A model generated the notes under the pieces. It was given only the letters and a program-made list of their open reading frames with translations, was not told the origin of the DNA and searched no databases. Position numbers and translations under genes: made by a program. This document shows positions 26,376-35,494 of a stretch of DNA of 64,000 bases, one piece after another; within the stretch, counting starts at the first letter, position 1; each line of letters begins with the position of its first letter. The stretch is from assembly GCA_016927315.1 (NCBI GenBank), contig JAFGMV010000004.1:23376-87375 (forward strand), given 5' to 3'. Source of the DNA: Anaerolineales bacterium (GTDB lineage Bacteria; Chloroflexota; Anaerolineae; Anaerolineales; Villigracilaceae).

Positions 26376-28757
26376 ATGGCAAATGCAATTGGGCCCGATG
26401 TAAGCTTTTACCAGGACGAAGCGGAAACTCCAGAGGGAATTGATTTCGTTAGAATGAAACAAGCTGCTGATTTTGTCATCATCCGAGCAGGACAAAATCT
26501 GTGGATAGATCCCGATTTCGAAACAAACTGGCGTGAAGCCAAGAAAGTTGGGCTGCCCCGTGGTTCTTACTGGTTCTATGACAGCCGCGTGGCGCCCAAA
26601 CGCCAGGCAGAACTTTGGCGTGATGCTCTGAATGGGGACCTGGGTGAACTACCTCTCTTCGCCGATTTTGAAGATGCCTTTGATGGTCCATACACAGGGT
26701 GGAGGAAATGGTACGACTTCATGGAAGAACTGAAGACTCTCTTCCCAGGTAAAGAACTCGCGGTGTACACAGCCTACTATTACTGGAAAGATAACGGTCC
26801 CAATGCACAAACCGACCCGGACAGCCTGGAATATTTTCACCAATATCCGCTTTGGGTAGCAAACTATGGCGCCTCTATACCTCTGGTACCAAAACCCTGG
26901 AGTTCCGACGAATGGCTGTTCTGGCAGTTCACCGAAACAGGCAGCGGTGAAACTTACGGCGTCGAAAGCCTCGGGGTCGACTTGAACTACTTCAATGGAG
27001 ATACGAAAGCTCTACAACAACGCTTCAACCTCCAGGATGGCAATGGAAACGGCAGCCCGACCGGGGATACCTATCAGGTTGACCTCAGCGTTCGTAATGG
27101 GCCCGGATTGGCTTATGAAGTCCTCGGGACCCTGGAACATGGTGAAATCGTTGAGAAACTGCTGCTGAGCACAGATGCAAACTGGATGCGCATTCGGCGA
27201 GATAACGGGCAAACCGGCTGGAGCATTCTCAAGCCCCTGCTAAAACTTGACCAGCCTGAGCCTGAGCCTGAGCCCGAACCGGAACCTGAAGAAAAATGGG
27301 CAAAGGTCATTCCAACTGCCTTGAATGTTCGCGAAGGCCCCAGTACAGCGTATGACCCGGTTGGTACCCTGGAACAAGACCAGGTTGTCAAGGTGCTGGG
27401 GATAACTGCAGATGGAAGCTGGGTACAAATCCTGCGCGAAGCGGATGGCCTGGCCGGTTGGTGTTATGGCCAGTACCTGGTTTTCCTGTCAACTGCTCCT
27501 GATCCGGAACCGGAGCCGGAGCCGGAACCCGAGCCAGAACCGGATCCCACAGAAGAGAAGTGGTACCGGGTAACGGCTACCGCCCTGAACGTACGTGAAG
27601 GCCCCAGTACAAGTTTCGATAAAATAGGAACCTTGGCCAATAATGAAGTTGTGAAAAGCCTTGAAGCCACTGAAGATGGCAGCTGGATAAAAATCAACCG
27701 CGCTTCAGATGACCTGACCGGCTGGTGTTACAGTCCTTATCTGACCCAAACCACCGCCCCGGACGATGTAGAGCCGCTGCCCGACAGCCTGTTCCTTGGC
27801 CGCTACCTGGTAACCGCCGTTTCGTTGAATGTACGCGAAGGCTCCAACACCAGTGAGACAGTGTTAGGATCCGTAAAAAAAGATGAGATCGTCCAGGTAA
27901 TTGAAGCCAACAGCGATGGGAGTTGGCGAAAAATTGAAAAGGATGATCTGACCGGCTGGTGTTCCAGCGAGTTCCTGGAACGCTATCCGCCAGCAACATA
28001 CCTGAACCAAAAATACTATAACAACAGCGTGCGTTATATTCGACAGGTTATCGATACCCCAAGAAATATGCTTGTCCACGTTATGGTAGTGGATTTGAAC
28101 TATGATAAGTTGTCCTTCCTGGTCACACCTCCGGAAAATTTAGGGGCAGCGCCGCTTTGTACACAGACAACCACTCAATTCCTGGCAAAATATGACCTGC
28201 AGATAGCAATCAACGGGGATGGCTTTTCGTATATTGATAATCAGGATACCTGCCCGGGTGGTGGTGATCCCGTCAAGCCAAACAGTTATGCGGCTTCACG
28301 CGGTACTATCTATTCTCAGCAGTGGCACGACCGTCCAATCCTGTACATCAATAAGAACAACGAAATCACATTCAATGTGCCAAAAGGCCAGGTCTATAAT
28401 GCCATCTCCGGAGACCGGATGCTGGTTGAAAAAGGAACGCCGGTTGCCGGTCTGGACGATATCACGCTGCAGCCTCGCACAGCCGTTGGCCTGAACCAGA
28501 ACGGACGTTGGTTAATCATGATCGTGGTCGATGGACGCCAGCCAGGTTACAGCGAGGGGTGTACGTTCAAGGAACTGGCTGACATGCTGATCAAGTTTGG
28601 CGGCGTCCATACTGCCATCAACCTGGATGGCGGCGGTTCTTCTGCCATGGTGATCGAGAAGAACAACCAGCCGAACCTTTTGAATTCTCCGATTGAGGAG
28701 AATCTCCCCGGTAAAGAACGGGCTGTTGCCAATCACCTCGGTATCGGGATCAAGTAA
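26376..28757 (+). CDS. GH25 muramidase - SH3 x4 - phosphodiester glycosidase fusion
   Basis: 793 residues in three parts. Residues 3-215 are a GH25 lysozyme domain with the catalytic Asp in GPDVSFYQ, the DxE in FADFED and the terminal VDLNYFNG. Residues about 228-540 hold four bacterial SH3 repeats joined by Pro-Glu-rich linkers. Residues about 550-793 are a NAGPA/DUF2233 phosphodiester glycosidase with INGDGFS, ISGDRML, VVDGRQPGYSEG and NLDGGGSSAM. The first half should cut and bind peptidoglycan. The second should attack sugar phosphodiesters. No signal peptide is visible, so its way out of the cell is unclear. Confidence 0.92.
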   Translation: MANAIGPDVSFYQDEAETPEGIDFVRMKQAADFVIIRAGQNLWIDPDFETNWREAKKVGLPRGSYWFYDSRVAPKRQAELWRDALNGDLGELPLFADFEDAFDGPYTGWRKWYDFMEELKTLFPGKELAVYTAYYYWKDNGPNAQTDPDSLEYFHQYPLWVANYGASIPLVPKPWSSDEWLFWQFTETGSGETYGVESLGVDLNYFNGDTKALQQRFNLQDGNGNGSPTGDTYQVDLSVRNGPGLAYEVLGTLEHGEIVEKLLLSTDANWMRIRRDNGQTGWSILKPLLKLDQPEPEPEPEPEPEEKWAKVIPTALNVREGPSTAYDPVGTLEQDQVVKVLGITADGSWVQILREADGLAGWCYGQYLVFLSTAPDPEPEPEPEPEPEPDPTEEKWYRVTATALNVREGPSTSFDKIGTLANNEVVKSLEATEDGSWIKINRASDDLTGWCYSPYLTQTTAPDDVEPLPDSLFLGRYLVTAVSLNVREGSNTSETVLGSVKKDEIVQVIEANSDGSWRKIEKDDLTGWCSSEFLERYPPATYLNQKYYNNSVRYIRQVIDTPRNMLVHVMVVDLNYDKLSFLVTPPENLGAAPLCTQTTTQFLAKYDLQIAINGDGFSYIDNQDTCPGGGDPVKPNSYAASRGTIYSQQWHDRPILYINKNNEITFNVPKGQVYNAISGDRMLVEKGTPVAGLDDITLQPRTAVGLNQNGRWLIMIVVDGRQPGYSEGCTFKELADMLIKFGGVHTAINLDGGGSSAMVIEKNNQPNLLNSPIEENLPGKERAVANHLGIGIK

Positions 28758-29833
28758 TGCACACAGTGGCTGATCTAGATATCTACGAAAAGCTTGCCCG
28801 TCGTCTGGATGCTTTGCCGAATGGGTTCCCATCCACAGGGAACGGAGAAGAACTGCGCCTGCTGGCAAAACTCTTTTCTCACCAGGATGCTGAACTTGCA
28901 GGCCAACTGAACCCGGACCTGGAACCGTTGGATGGTATTGCTGAACGCACCGGATACGACCGCCAGCAGTTGCGAAAACAGCTAAAAGATATGGCCCGCC
29001 GCGGCCTGATTGCCACCGGCCGTACAGAACAAGGCCTGGGGTTTGGCCTGCTCCCTTTTGTAGTGGGCATTTATGAATACCAGGTTGACACGATCGATAA
29101 GGAACTGGCTGCACTGGTAGAAGACTACTTCCAGAAAGCCTTTTGCGAAGCACTCCGTATCAAGCCCCAATTCCATCGCATCCTCCCTGTCCGGGAAAGC
29201 ATTTCGAATACCATGGAAATCCGTCCCTATGAAAGTGCGACTGAGATTATAGACAAAGCCCAGGCATGGGGTGTATTGGACTGCATCTGCCGAAAACAAA
29301 AAGCCCTGATCGGGGAACCTTGTGAGCACCCGTTGGACGTGTGTATGGTATTGAGCGCACGTCCCGGAGCCTTTGACGGCAGCGACACGATCAAAGCTCT
29401 CAACCGGGAAGAAGCTCATTCCACCCTGAAGCGTGCTGCCGATGCAGGCCTGGTCCATTCCGTCAGCAACAACCAGGAAGGCATCGACTACATTTGTAAT
29501 TGCTGCACCTGTTCTTGTGGCATCCTGCGAGGCATGGCCAACCTCGGGATGGCCGGAATTGTTGCCCATTCGTCTTTTATTAGCAGCGTCGATCAAGCGA
29601 GATGCAGCGCCTGCGGAACCTGCCTGGACTACTGCCAGTTTGGCGCACTACTCCTGGAAGATGCCATCCGGGTGGATTCTATTCGCTGCGTTGGCTGCGG
29701 CCTGTGTGTCCCGGCCTGTCCTGAGGAAGCACTGGCAATGATACTAAGGTCCGAGAATGAGCTGCAAGATATTCCCGCCACTCCGGAAGATTGGAAACAA
29801 CAACGAAACGCATTCCGAAAACTCAACGCATAA
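28757..29833 (+). CDS. Ferredoxin-type 4Fe-4S protein with N-terminal winged helix
   Basis: 358 residues. The N-terminus (about 35-100) resembles a winged helix (GIAERTGYDRQQLRKQLKDMARRGLI). A Cys-rich middle has CICRKQ, then a CNCCTCSCG cluster near residue 250. Two ferredoxin motifs follow: CSACGTCLDYC and CVGCGLCVPAC, each continuing to a distant Cys-Pro-like partner. It may be an electron carrier or redox sensor. Its ATG overlaps the TAA of the muramidase gene by one base, so the two are coupled although no functional link is known. Confidence 0.85.
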   Translation: MHTVADLDIYEKLARRLDALPNGFPSTGNGEELRLLAKLFSHQDAELAGQLNPDLEPLDGIAERTGYDRQQLRKQLKDMARRGLIATGRTEQGLGFGLLPFVVGIYEYQVDTIDKELAALVEDYFQKAFCEALRIKPQFHRILPVRESISNTMEIRPYESATEIIDKAQAWGVLDCICRKQKALIGEPCEHPLDVCMVLSARPGAFDGSDTIKALNREEAHSTLKRAADAGLVHSVSNNQEGIDYICNCCTCSCGILRGMANLGMAGIVAHSSFISSVDQARCSACGTCLDYCQFGALLLEDAIRVDSIRCVGCGLCVPACPEEALAMILRSENELQDIPATPEDWKQQRNAFRKLNA

Positions 29834-30140
29834 AGCCAGGGGGGTATTTCGCACTGGATTTTAAAAATGCTGTCTGGAGAGCGTTCAATGGGAGTACCCT
29901 TACCCGGAGAGTAAAAACTCTCATGCTGCCAAGGATTATCCATCCCGGGAAGCAGTCACACAAAACCACAAAACATGCCCTGTATCTTTATACTTTCGCC
30001 AATAATCGTTGCCAACCCAGCCATAAACCATAACCACACCAGCCTTCACCTTTGTTGAAACTCAGGGCTGCGGCGCCGGTCCCCCTTAATGATGGAATCC
30101 GGGATCATCGAAATTTTCACCATTGCCTTATAATTAACAT
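29834..30140. other. Intergenic region, no gene recognised
   Basis: 307 bases between the Fe-S gene and the next membrane protein. A small inverted repeat GAGAGT/ACTCTC with an A-rich loop lies near 29908-29923 but has no T run. The -10 box of the following gene closes the region. Confidence 0.5.
30129..30134 (+). promoter_or_regulatory. -10 box of the next gene, leaderless
   Basis: TATAAT lies six bases before the ATG at 30141, the same spacing as at the AddB-like gene. The -35 region is poor. No ribosome-binding site is present. Confidence 0.5.
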
Positions 30141-30737
30141 ATGAACAATCTGGATCACATCTTCAAACCTGAATATCCATTCCTGCAGAAACATGCCCCT
30201 ACAGTACTGCCTGTCATCTTTGTTATTCTGATATTGTATGGCACACTCTATGCAATCAACCTGCCACCGCTTTTCTGGATCTGCATGCTGATACTGGCGG
30301 TAATCGCTTCGCTGCTTCCTTATTTTTTTATTAGAGAAATTCGCTTCACACAGAACTTCGTTGTGCGGCGTTATTTTTTACCGGATCGCTTCCTGGAACT
30401 CGAAGAGATCGCTAATATCGATGCACACTTTGTCCATCTAAAGAACAGTCGAATACGCCTTGGCGGCCTGACAAATATTGAAGCGCTACAAGCCCGGTTC
30501 CAACGGTGGAGGTCTGCCAGTCTCCTCAAGGGTCGTTCCCAAAAAGATACCGGATATTCGACTCTTTTCCCGATGCGCGGGGCCGGCAGTTATGCCTTCA
30601 TGTGGGGGCTGTTTACAGGGGTCACAGCCCTTATGCTGCAGCCTGATTGGATCACACTGGATGAACGCTGGTTCTTTGGTGTTATTTTCCTGGTTGTATA
30701 CCTGCTGCATGTGTATCTGTTACCAAAAATCATCTGA
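30141..30737 (+). CDS. Small membrane protein of unknown function
   Basis: 198 residues. Two membrane segments near 22-70, a soluble middle (about 75-145) with a beta-rich RFTQNFVVRRYFLPDRFLELEEI and NIDAHFVHLKNSRIRL, reminiscent of a bacterial PH-like domain, then two more segments at 150-195. No catalytic motif is seen. It stands alone between the Fe-S gene and the nuclease gene. Not recognised as a named family. Confidence 0.7.
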   Translation: MNNLDHIFKPEYPFLQKHAPTVLPVIFVILILYGTLYAINLPPLFWICMLILAVIASLLPYFFIREIRFTQNFVVRRYFLPDRFLELEEIANIDAHFVHLKNSRIRLGGLTNIEALQARFQRWRSASLLKGRSQKDTGYSTLFPMRGAGSYAFMWGLFTGVTALMLQPDWITLDERWFFGVIFLVVYLLHVYLLPKII

Positions 30738-30851
30738 TCTGAAGCGGCCAGGCCGAAAACAGTCTCCCCTTACAAAGGCCTCGAAAATGGATCGCAGGAT
30801 TACTACAGAATTACCGTCCTGAACACTGTATCGGGACAATGAACTGACGTT

Positions 30852-31703
30852 ATGGAAAATAAAGCCAACCTGAAACTTCCTATGAACTTTACTTTCTCTC
30901 AATCCTCACTGCAGGATTATGCAGATTGCCCGCGACGCTTCCAATTGCGTTATATGGAGCAGTTGTCCTGGCCGGCTGTCGAAACTGAACCCGTTATTGA
31001 AAACGAAAAACATCAACAGGAAGGCAATCAATTTCACAGACTTGCCCAACAATACCTGATTGGCCTTCCTGAAGATAAGATTTCAAAAATGGCGCTTACT
31101 CCCAACCTGCAGGACTGGTGGGAAAACTTTTTGAATTCAAAATTCATCGGCGCAATCAAAAATGGGTCTGTTCTATATCCCGAGATGAGCCTGGCTGCAC
31201 CAATCGGCTCATCACACCGTTTGGTCGCTAAGTACGATCTGATCGCTGTCAGCCCGGATCATCGCTACATTATTGTTGACTGGAAAACTTACCAAAAACG
31301 CCCCAAGGACAATTGGATGGCGCTTCGCTGGCAAACACTGGTATACCGGGCATTACTTGTACGCGCAGGCAGCCACTTAACCCATGGCAGTCCGGTTGAA
31401 CCATCACAAATTGAGATGGTTTACTGGTATACCAATTATCCATCTGAACCAGCAGCATTTCCATACAATAAAGCCAGATTTGAACGTGACTGGGACTTAA
31501 TCGAAACGACCGTAAAAGAGATTTCTGAACTTCAATCATTCGAGATGACGACTGAAGCAAAGAAATGCCGCTTCTGTGTTTTCCGTTCATATTGTGACCG
31601 GGGTACTCAAGCCGGAGACTGGCTGCAAGCTGAAGCTGAAATGGAACCAGATCCTGAACATTTCGATATCAATTTTGAACAAATCGGGGAAATTGCTTTT
31701 TAG
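30852..31703 (+). CDS. RecB/AddB-type PD-(D/E)XK nuclease with Fe-S cysteines
   Basis: 283 residues. Nuclease core: H62 in GNQFHRLAQ, D129 in AKYDLIA, D143-W-K145 in VDWKTY, and Q161-x3-Y in QTLVY. Four cysteines (C26, C239, C242, C248) flank the domain as in the iron-sulphur staple of AddB and Cas4. This is the domain missing from the AddB-like gene at 21311, so it may act with it. No cas genes are near. A second ATG ten codons in is possible; neither start has a clear ribosome-binding site. Confidence 0.88.
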   Translation: MENKANLKLPMNFTFSQSSLQDYADCPRRFQLRYMEQLSWPAVETEPVIENEKHQQEGNQFHRLAQQYLIGLPEDKISKMALTPNLQDWWENFLNSKFIGAIKNGSVLYPEMSLAAPIGSSHRLVAKYDLIAVSPDHRYIIVDWKTYQKRPKDNWMALRWQTLVYRALLVRAGSHLTHGSPVEPSQIEMVYWYTNYPSEPAAFPYNKARFERDWDLIETTVKEISELQSFEMTTEAKKCRFCVFRSYCDRGTQAGDWLQAEAEMEPDPEHFDINFEQIGEIAF

Positions 31704-31721
31704 AATTACTGAAATTAAAAC

Positions 31722-32618
31722 TCATTCACCGGTATATACACCCAAATGGTTGGCTACCGGTCTCTCTGTACCCGGAATGTAATGATCAATGGGTGAATTG
31801 ATTACCTGCGGTTCTCCATCAACGGTAATCACCATCGTTGAAGATCCCCCGCCATCCAGGTTCATTGCCTGATAAGCGCCATAAGCGACCAGGATCTCAG
31901 CCAGCGTCTCGAAAGAAGCTCCCTGACTGTAAAATGGCTGGCGTCCATCAACAACAATTAAATATAACCACCGCCCATTCCTGTTGATGCCCACGGCAGT
32001 GCGGGGTTCCAGCGTTGCGCTATCCAGGCCGGCGACAGGTTCGCCTTTCAACACCAACATGCGGTCACCGGATATTGCGCTGTATACATTTCCAGGTCTT
32101 TGGTTAAACGACAGGGCGCCGCGCCTGCTGATGTACAGGGTCGGCCTGTTTTCCTCTTCCTTCCCCTGTGAATAAATTTGTTTAGCAGACGCAGCAAACC
32201 CATTGGGAGTGACCGGATCTCCGCTGTGGGGATAGTAATCCAATGGACCGTTCGAATACCAGGGCGAAAAGCCGTCGCCATTGACTGCAATCTGGACACC
32301 AAATTCTCTTAAAAACTCTGATGTGGTCCGGGCATTGAGGGGTTTCTCGCCAGTATTGTCAGGCGGCGTTACCAGCAGGCTGATCCCCTTCTCTTTGGTA
32401 TCAATCACCAAAACGTGCGCGATGGTCATATTGGGGAGATAATACACCCTGCGGTGATACGTTACACCTGCAAATAAATCCTGTTTGGTTGGGATTGGAG
32501 CGGGCCGGTTCGTATCATTAAACAGATAACCACCGATCGCTAAAGCTGCACCGCATAAAAAAAGTACTGCTGCAAGAAGTATCCCACCAACAAGACAAGT
32601 ACGTGTTCGTTTCTTCAT
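31722..32618 (-). CDS. Membrane-anchored phosphodiester glycosidase (NAGPA/DUF2233)
   Basis: 298 residues. An N-terminal signal anchor (about 10-32) precedes a single NAGPA domain with VNGDGFSPW, ISGDRMLVL, VVDGRQPFYSQG, and NLDGGGSSTMV, ending in PVANHLGVYTG. It is a clear paralogue of the C-terminal domain of the fusion protein at 26376, sharing motif order and many identities. It should remove N-acetylglucosamine-like groups from phosphodiesters outside the cell. It starts 11 nt after the DUF1385 gene. Confidence 0.9.
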   Translation of the reverse strand: MKKRTRTCLVGGILLAAVLFLCGAALAIGGYLFNDTNRPAPIPTKQDLFAGVTYHRRVYYLPNMTIAHVLVIDTKEKGISLLVTPPDNTGEKPLNARTTSEFLREFGVQIAVNGDGFSPWYSNGPLDYYPHSGDPVTPNGFAASAKQIYSQGKEEENRPTLYISRRGALSFNQRPGNVYSAISGDRMLVLKGEPVAGLDSATLEPRTAVGINRNGRWLYLIVVDGRQPFYSQGASFETLAEILVAYGAYQAMNLDGGGSSTMVITVDGEPQVINSPIDHYIPGTERPVANHLGVYTGE

Positions 32619-32629
32619 AAATTTAGCTG

Positions 32630-33511
32630 CTAGGTTACCAACTCCTGTTCGGCCTGATACATGGTATTGAAAGACGCAATCGAAACTTCCAACATCCCAG
32701 CATCAGGTTCACGGGTTGTCAGCGACTGCAAAGCCAGATTTGGTTTGATTATGAATTGAACCAAAGGAGAATCGAGGTGATTTGCCGTCCAGCGGATATA
32801 TTCGACTGCCATTCCGGCCAGAACCGGAATAAAGAGAATGCGGGAAACAAGCCGCCAGAATATCGGCATTGGCCCTAACAGGGTAAACACAAGGATTGAC
32901 AATAAAACCAGGGTAAGCATGAAAGCCGTCCCACAACGGGCATGTTCGAGCGGGTATTTGGCCACCTCTTCTGGCGTCAACTCGGCTCCGGCTTCAAAAG
33001 CGTTAATCGTCTTATGTTCAGCGCCATGATAAGCAAACAAACGGGCCACATCGGGCATAAAACCAATCGCCCAAATATAACCAATCAATAAACCCAGACG
33101 AACCAGCCCTTCAAGCAGGTTGTTTAACCAGACCCCCCAACCCAAGTAGTGTTCTGCCAACCCACCAATACCGGCTGGGAGCACGAAGAAAAGTGCAATC
33201 CCAAGAAGCATAGAAAAGCCCAGGGTCAGGTAGAGCGCCGGACCTTCGAGTTTTTCATCTTCCCCGGTCTGAATATTGGCCGAGATCGTCAGGGCGCGCA
33301 TTCCTAACCCCAGAGCATCCCAAAGCAGGATCAAGCCACGAACAAAAGGGATTTTGGCGATACCGCTCTTGTAAATCCTGGCCAAATCCTCTTTATGAAC
33401 AACGATTTTTCCATCCGGATCACGCATAGCAATTGCCAGGGCTTTCTGTCCTCGCATCAGGACCCCTTCTATCACCGCCTGACCACCATAAGCAATAATT
33501 CGATCTTCCAT
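32630..33511 (-). CDS. DUF1385 membrane protein
   Basis: 293 residues with the DUF1385 start IIAYGGQAVIEGVLMRG, then KIPFVRGLILLWDALGLGMRAL. Five or so membrane segments. The family hallmarks YHGAEHKTINAFEAG and HARCGTAFML are present. The His, Glu and Cys suggest a metal or active site, but function is unknown. AGGAGAG precedes the ATG. It probably forms an operon with the NAGPA gene that follows. Confidence 0.9.
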   Translation of the reverse strand: MEDRIIAYGGQAVIEGVLMRGQKALAIAMRDPDGKIVVHKEDLARIYKSGIAKIPFVRGLILLWDALGLGMRALTISANIQTGEDEKLEGPALYLTLGFSMLLGIALFFVLPAGIGGLAEHYLGWGVWLNNLLEGLVRLGLLIGYIWAIGFMPDVARLFAYHGAEHKTINAFEAGAELTPEEVAKYPLEHARCGTAFMLTLVLLSILVFTLLGPMPIFWRLVSRILFIPVLAGMAVEYIRWTANHLDSPLVQFIIKPNLALQSLTTREPDAGMLEVSIASFNTMYQAEQELVT

Positions 33512-33536
33512 ATCAGCAATCTCTCCTAACGATCGG

Positions 33537-34913
33537 CTATCTCATATTGTAAAAGAAATGGACCAGTGCTTCCATACCCCGAAACCAGGTTGGCAGGTGT
33601 AACTTTTCATTGGGCGCGTGTAGATTGTCTTCCGGTAGGCTGAACCCGCTCAATGCAGACTCAACCCCCAGCATACGCTGTAAAGACTCAACCACGGGGA
33701 TCGATCCGCCTTCCCGTCGATAATATGGACGCACACCCCAGACTGTTTCCAGCGCTTTTCCAAGCGCCACAACACCGGGATTGTCCAACTCTGCTATGGC
33801 CGGGGGATTTTTTTGCAGCAGCTTCACTTCCCAGTGGATCGTATCCGGGGCATTCTCTTCCATATATTGAATCAACTGTTTATGTACATCCGCTGGTTTT
33901 TGATCTGCCACCAGACGACAGGATATTTTCGCCATCGCTTTACCTGGTAAGACGGTTTTTGTCCCAGGCTCAGTCCAGCCGGAGAGCAGGCCATTTACCT
34001 CCAGTGTCGGACGGGAACCAATCCGTTCGGCAGGAATGAAATCCGGTTCTCCCCAAAGGTTAGGCACACCGGTTTGCTCCAGGTAAAAAGCTTCGTCCAT
34101 TGGCAGGCGAGCCTGGTCTGCTCGCTCTTCATCCGACAATTTCCTGACCGGGTCATAGAACCCGGGCAGGGTAACCCGACCTTCCTGGTCATGCATCCCG
34201 GCGATCAATTCACATAATGCCTGGGCCGGATTGTGCACCACCCCACCATATAAACCGGAATGCAAATCGTGGTCAGGACCAACAATCCAGATTTCAAAAT
34301 AAACCAAACCGCGCAGCGCATAAGTAATCGTCGGTTCTTCCTTACCGATCATCCCGGCATCAATATTCAAGGCCACGTCACTCGTGAACAACTCCTGGCT
34401 GCCATGCAGAAAGGCATCCATACTGGGAGAACCTATCTCTTCTTCCCCTTCGATCAGGAATTTGAGATTTACCGGCATCTGACCTGTTTTCATAATGGCT
34501 TCGATAACGTTCAAGGAGGCCATTATCTGCCCTTTCATATCTGAGGCACCGCGGGCAAACAGGTTTTCACCACGCAAAGTCGGTTCGAAAGGAGGGGTGA
34601 TCCACAGGTCAAGCGGGTCAACTGGCTGGACATCATAATGCCCATAAACAAGAACCGTCGGGGCCTCTTTGCCGGCTTTAAGCCAATCCCCATATACAAC
34701 AGGGGCATTTGCTGTGGGCAAGACCTGCACATGTTCTATCCCCAATCCTGTTAAATGTCCAGCAAGCCACTCAGCTGCTTGTTTGATTTCGGGATCATCC
34801 GGTTTTTCTTCCGCAGAAATCGATGGAATACGTAAAAAGTCCTTCAGATCAGTCAAGAAACGATCTTTGTTTTTTTCGATATACGCTATAGCGAGTTGGC
34901 GGACATCAGACAT
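33537..34913 (-). CDS. M20-family dipeptidase
   Basis: 458 residues. Metal-site motifs of M20 peptidases: YGHYDVQPVDP, GASDMKGQ, EGEEEIGSP, and a late His in ESALSGFSLPEDNLHAPNEK. The dimerisation insert lies near 215-330. Likely a cytoplasmic Zn-dependent dipeptidase. AGGAG precedes the ATG. It is downstream of an oligopeptide-binding protein gene on the same strand, which suggests a peptide-use operon. Confidence 0.93.
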   Translation of the reverse strand: MSDVRQLAIAYIEKNKDRFLTDLKDFLRIPSISAEEKPDDPEIKQAAEWLAGHLTGLGIEHVQVLPTANAPVVYGDWLKAGKEAPTVLVYGHYDVQPVDPLDLWITPPFEPTLRGENLFARGASDMKGQIMASLNVIEAIMKTGQMPVNLKFLIEGEEEIGSPSMDAFLHGSQELFTSDVALNIDAGMIGKEEPTITYALRGLVYFEIWIVGPDHDLHSGLYGGVVHNPAQALCELIAGMHDQEGRVTLPGFYDPVRKLSDEERADQARLPMDEAFYLEQTGVPNLWGEPDFIPAERIGSRPTLEVNGLLSGWTEPGTKTVLPGKAMAKISCRLVADQKPADVHKQLIQYMEENAPDTIHWEVKLLQKNPPAIAELDNPGVVALGKALETVWGVRPYYRREGGSIPVVESLQRMLGVESALSGFSLPEDNLHAPNEKLHLPTWFRGMEALVHFFYNMR

Positions 34914-34931
34914 CTCTATCTCCTGCTGGGT

Positions 34932-35486
34932 TCAGCTGATTAGCTTTCCATAAAGAAACCAGAATACATCCTGTGGAAATCCAGGTATCAGTTGTTCATC
35001 CCAAATGAAATCACCTGCTTGAAAATCATCTTTAAGTTCTCCATCCAGACGAGATAAGGCAGCAATTTCTTCCGGGCGAGTTGATAATTCCGACAAAAGT
35101 AATTCTAACATCACTCGTAAGCGAACCTCATTTGGATAATAGTCCGCTTGTTCGTCACGCCCTTCTTGGTAATCAACCAAATAATTCTTCCAAAGAATGA
35201 GTCTGGATTGGAATTCATTTTCACATTTTGCAACCCAAAGCGTTTGCCGTTTTAAACGCATGGTATCTACCGCCATCTCGATTTGCAATACTTTCGATTC
35301 ATCTTCAGATGGAGAAAGAACACTCAAACGCCGTATTGCAAGCAGTATCCCCCCAACAGTCAGCCGCGGCAATGATACACCCGAAGCTGTTGTAACAGGC
35401 CAGTACAATATTTGCGAAAGCAGATACTCGGGCAGTTCCTTTATGCCTGCTTCAAGAAAAAGCCTGTCCTTCCCGGCTATATTCAT
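34932..35486 (-). CDS. Conserved hypothetical protein
   Basis: 184 residues without membrane segments or cysteine motifs. Mostly helical, with a C-terminal stretch rich in Trp and Asp (AGDFIWDEQLIPGFPQDVFWFLYGKL). It starts 8 nt after the substrate-binding-protein stop and ends 18 nt before the M20 start, so it belongs to that operon. No family recognised. Confidence 0.7.
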   Translation of the reverse strand: MNIAGKDRLFLEAGIKELPEYLLSQILYWPVTTASGVSLPRLTVGGILLAIRRLSVLSPSEDESKVLQIEMAVDTMRLKRQTLWVAKCENEFQSRLILWKNYLVDYQEGRDEQADYYPNEVRLRVMLELLLSELSTRPEEIAALSRLDGELKDDFQAGDFIWDEQLIPGFPQDVFWFLYGKLIS

Positions 35487-35494
35487 TATGCCGC

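Noticed and set aside
28512..29153. 213-codon minus-strand frame spanning the muramidase/Fe-S junction
   Set aside because: It crosses two certain genes and shows no protein-like composition.
30852..31703. Cas4
   Set aside because: The Fe-S nuclease fold is shared by Cas4, but no cas genes or array occur and the helicase neighbours favour an AddB-type role.
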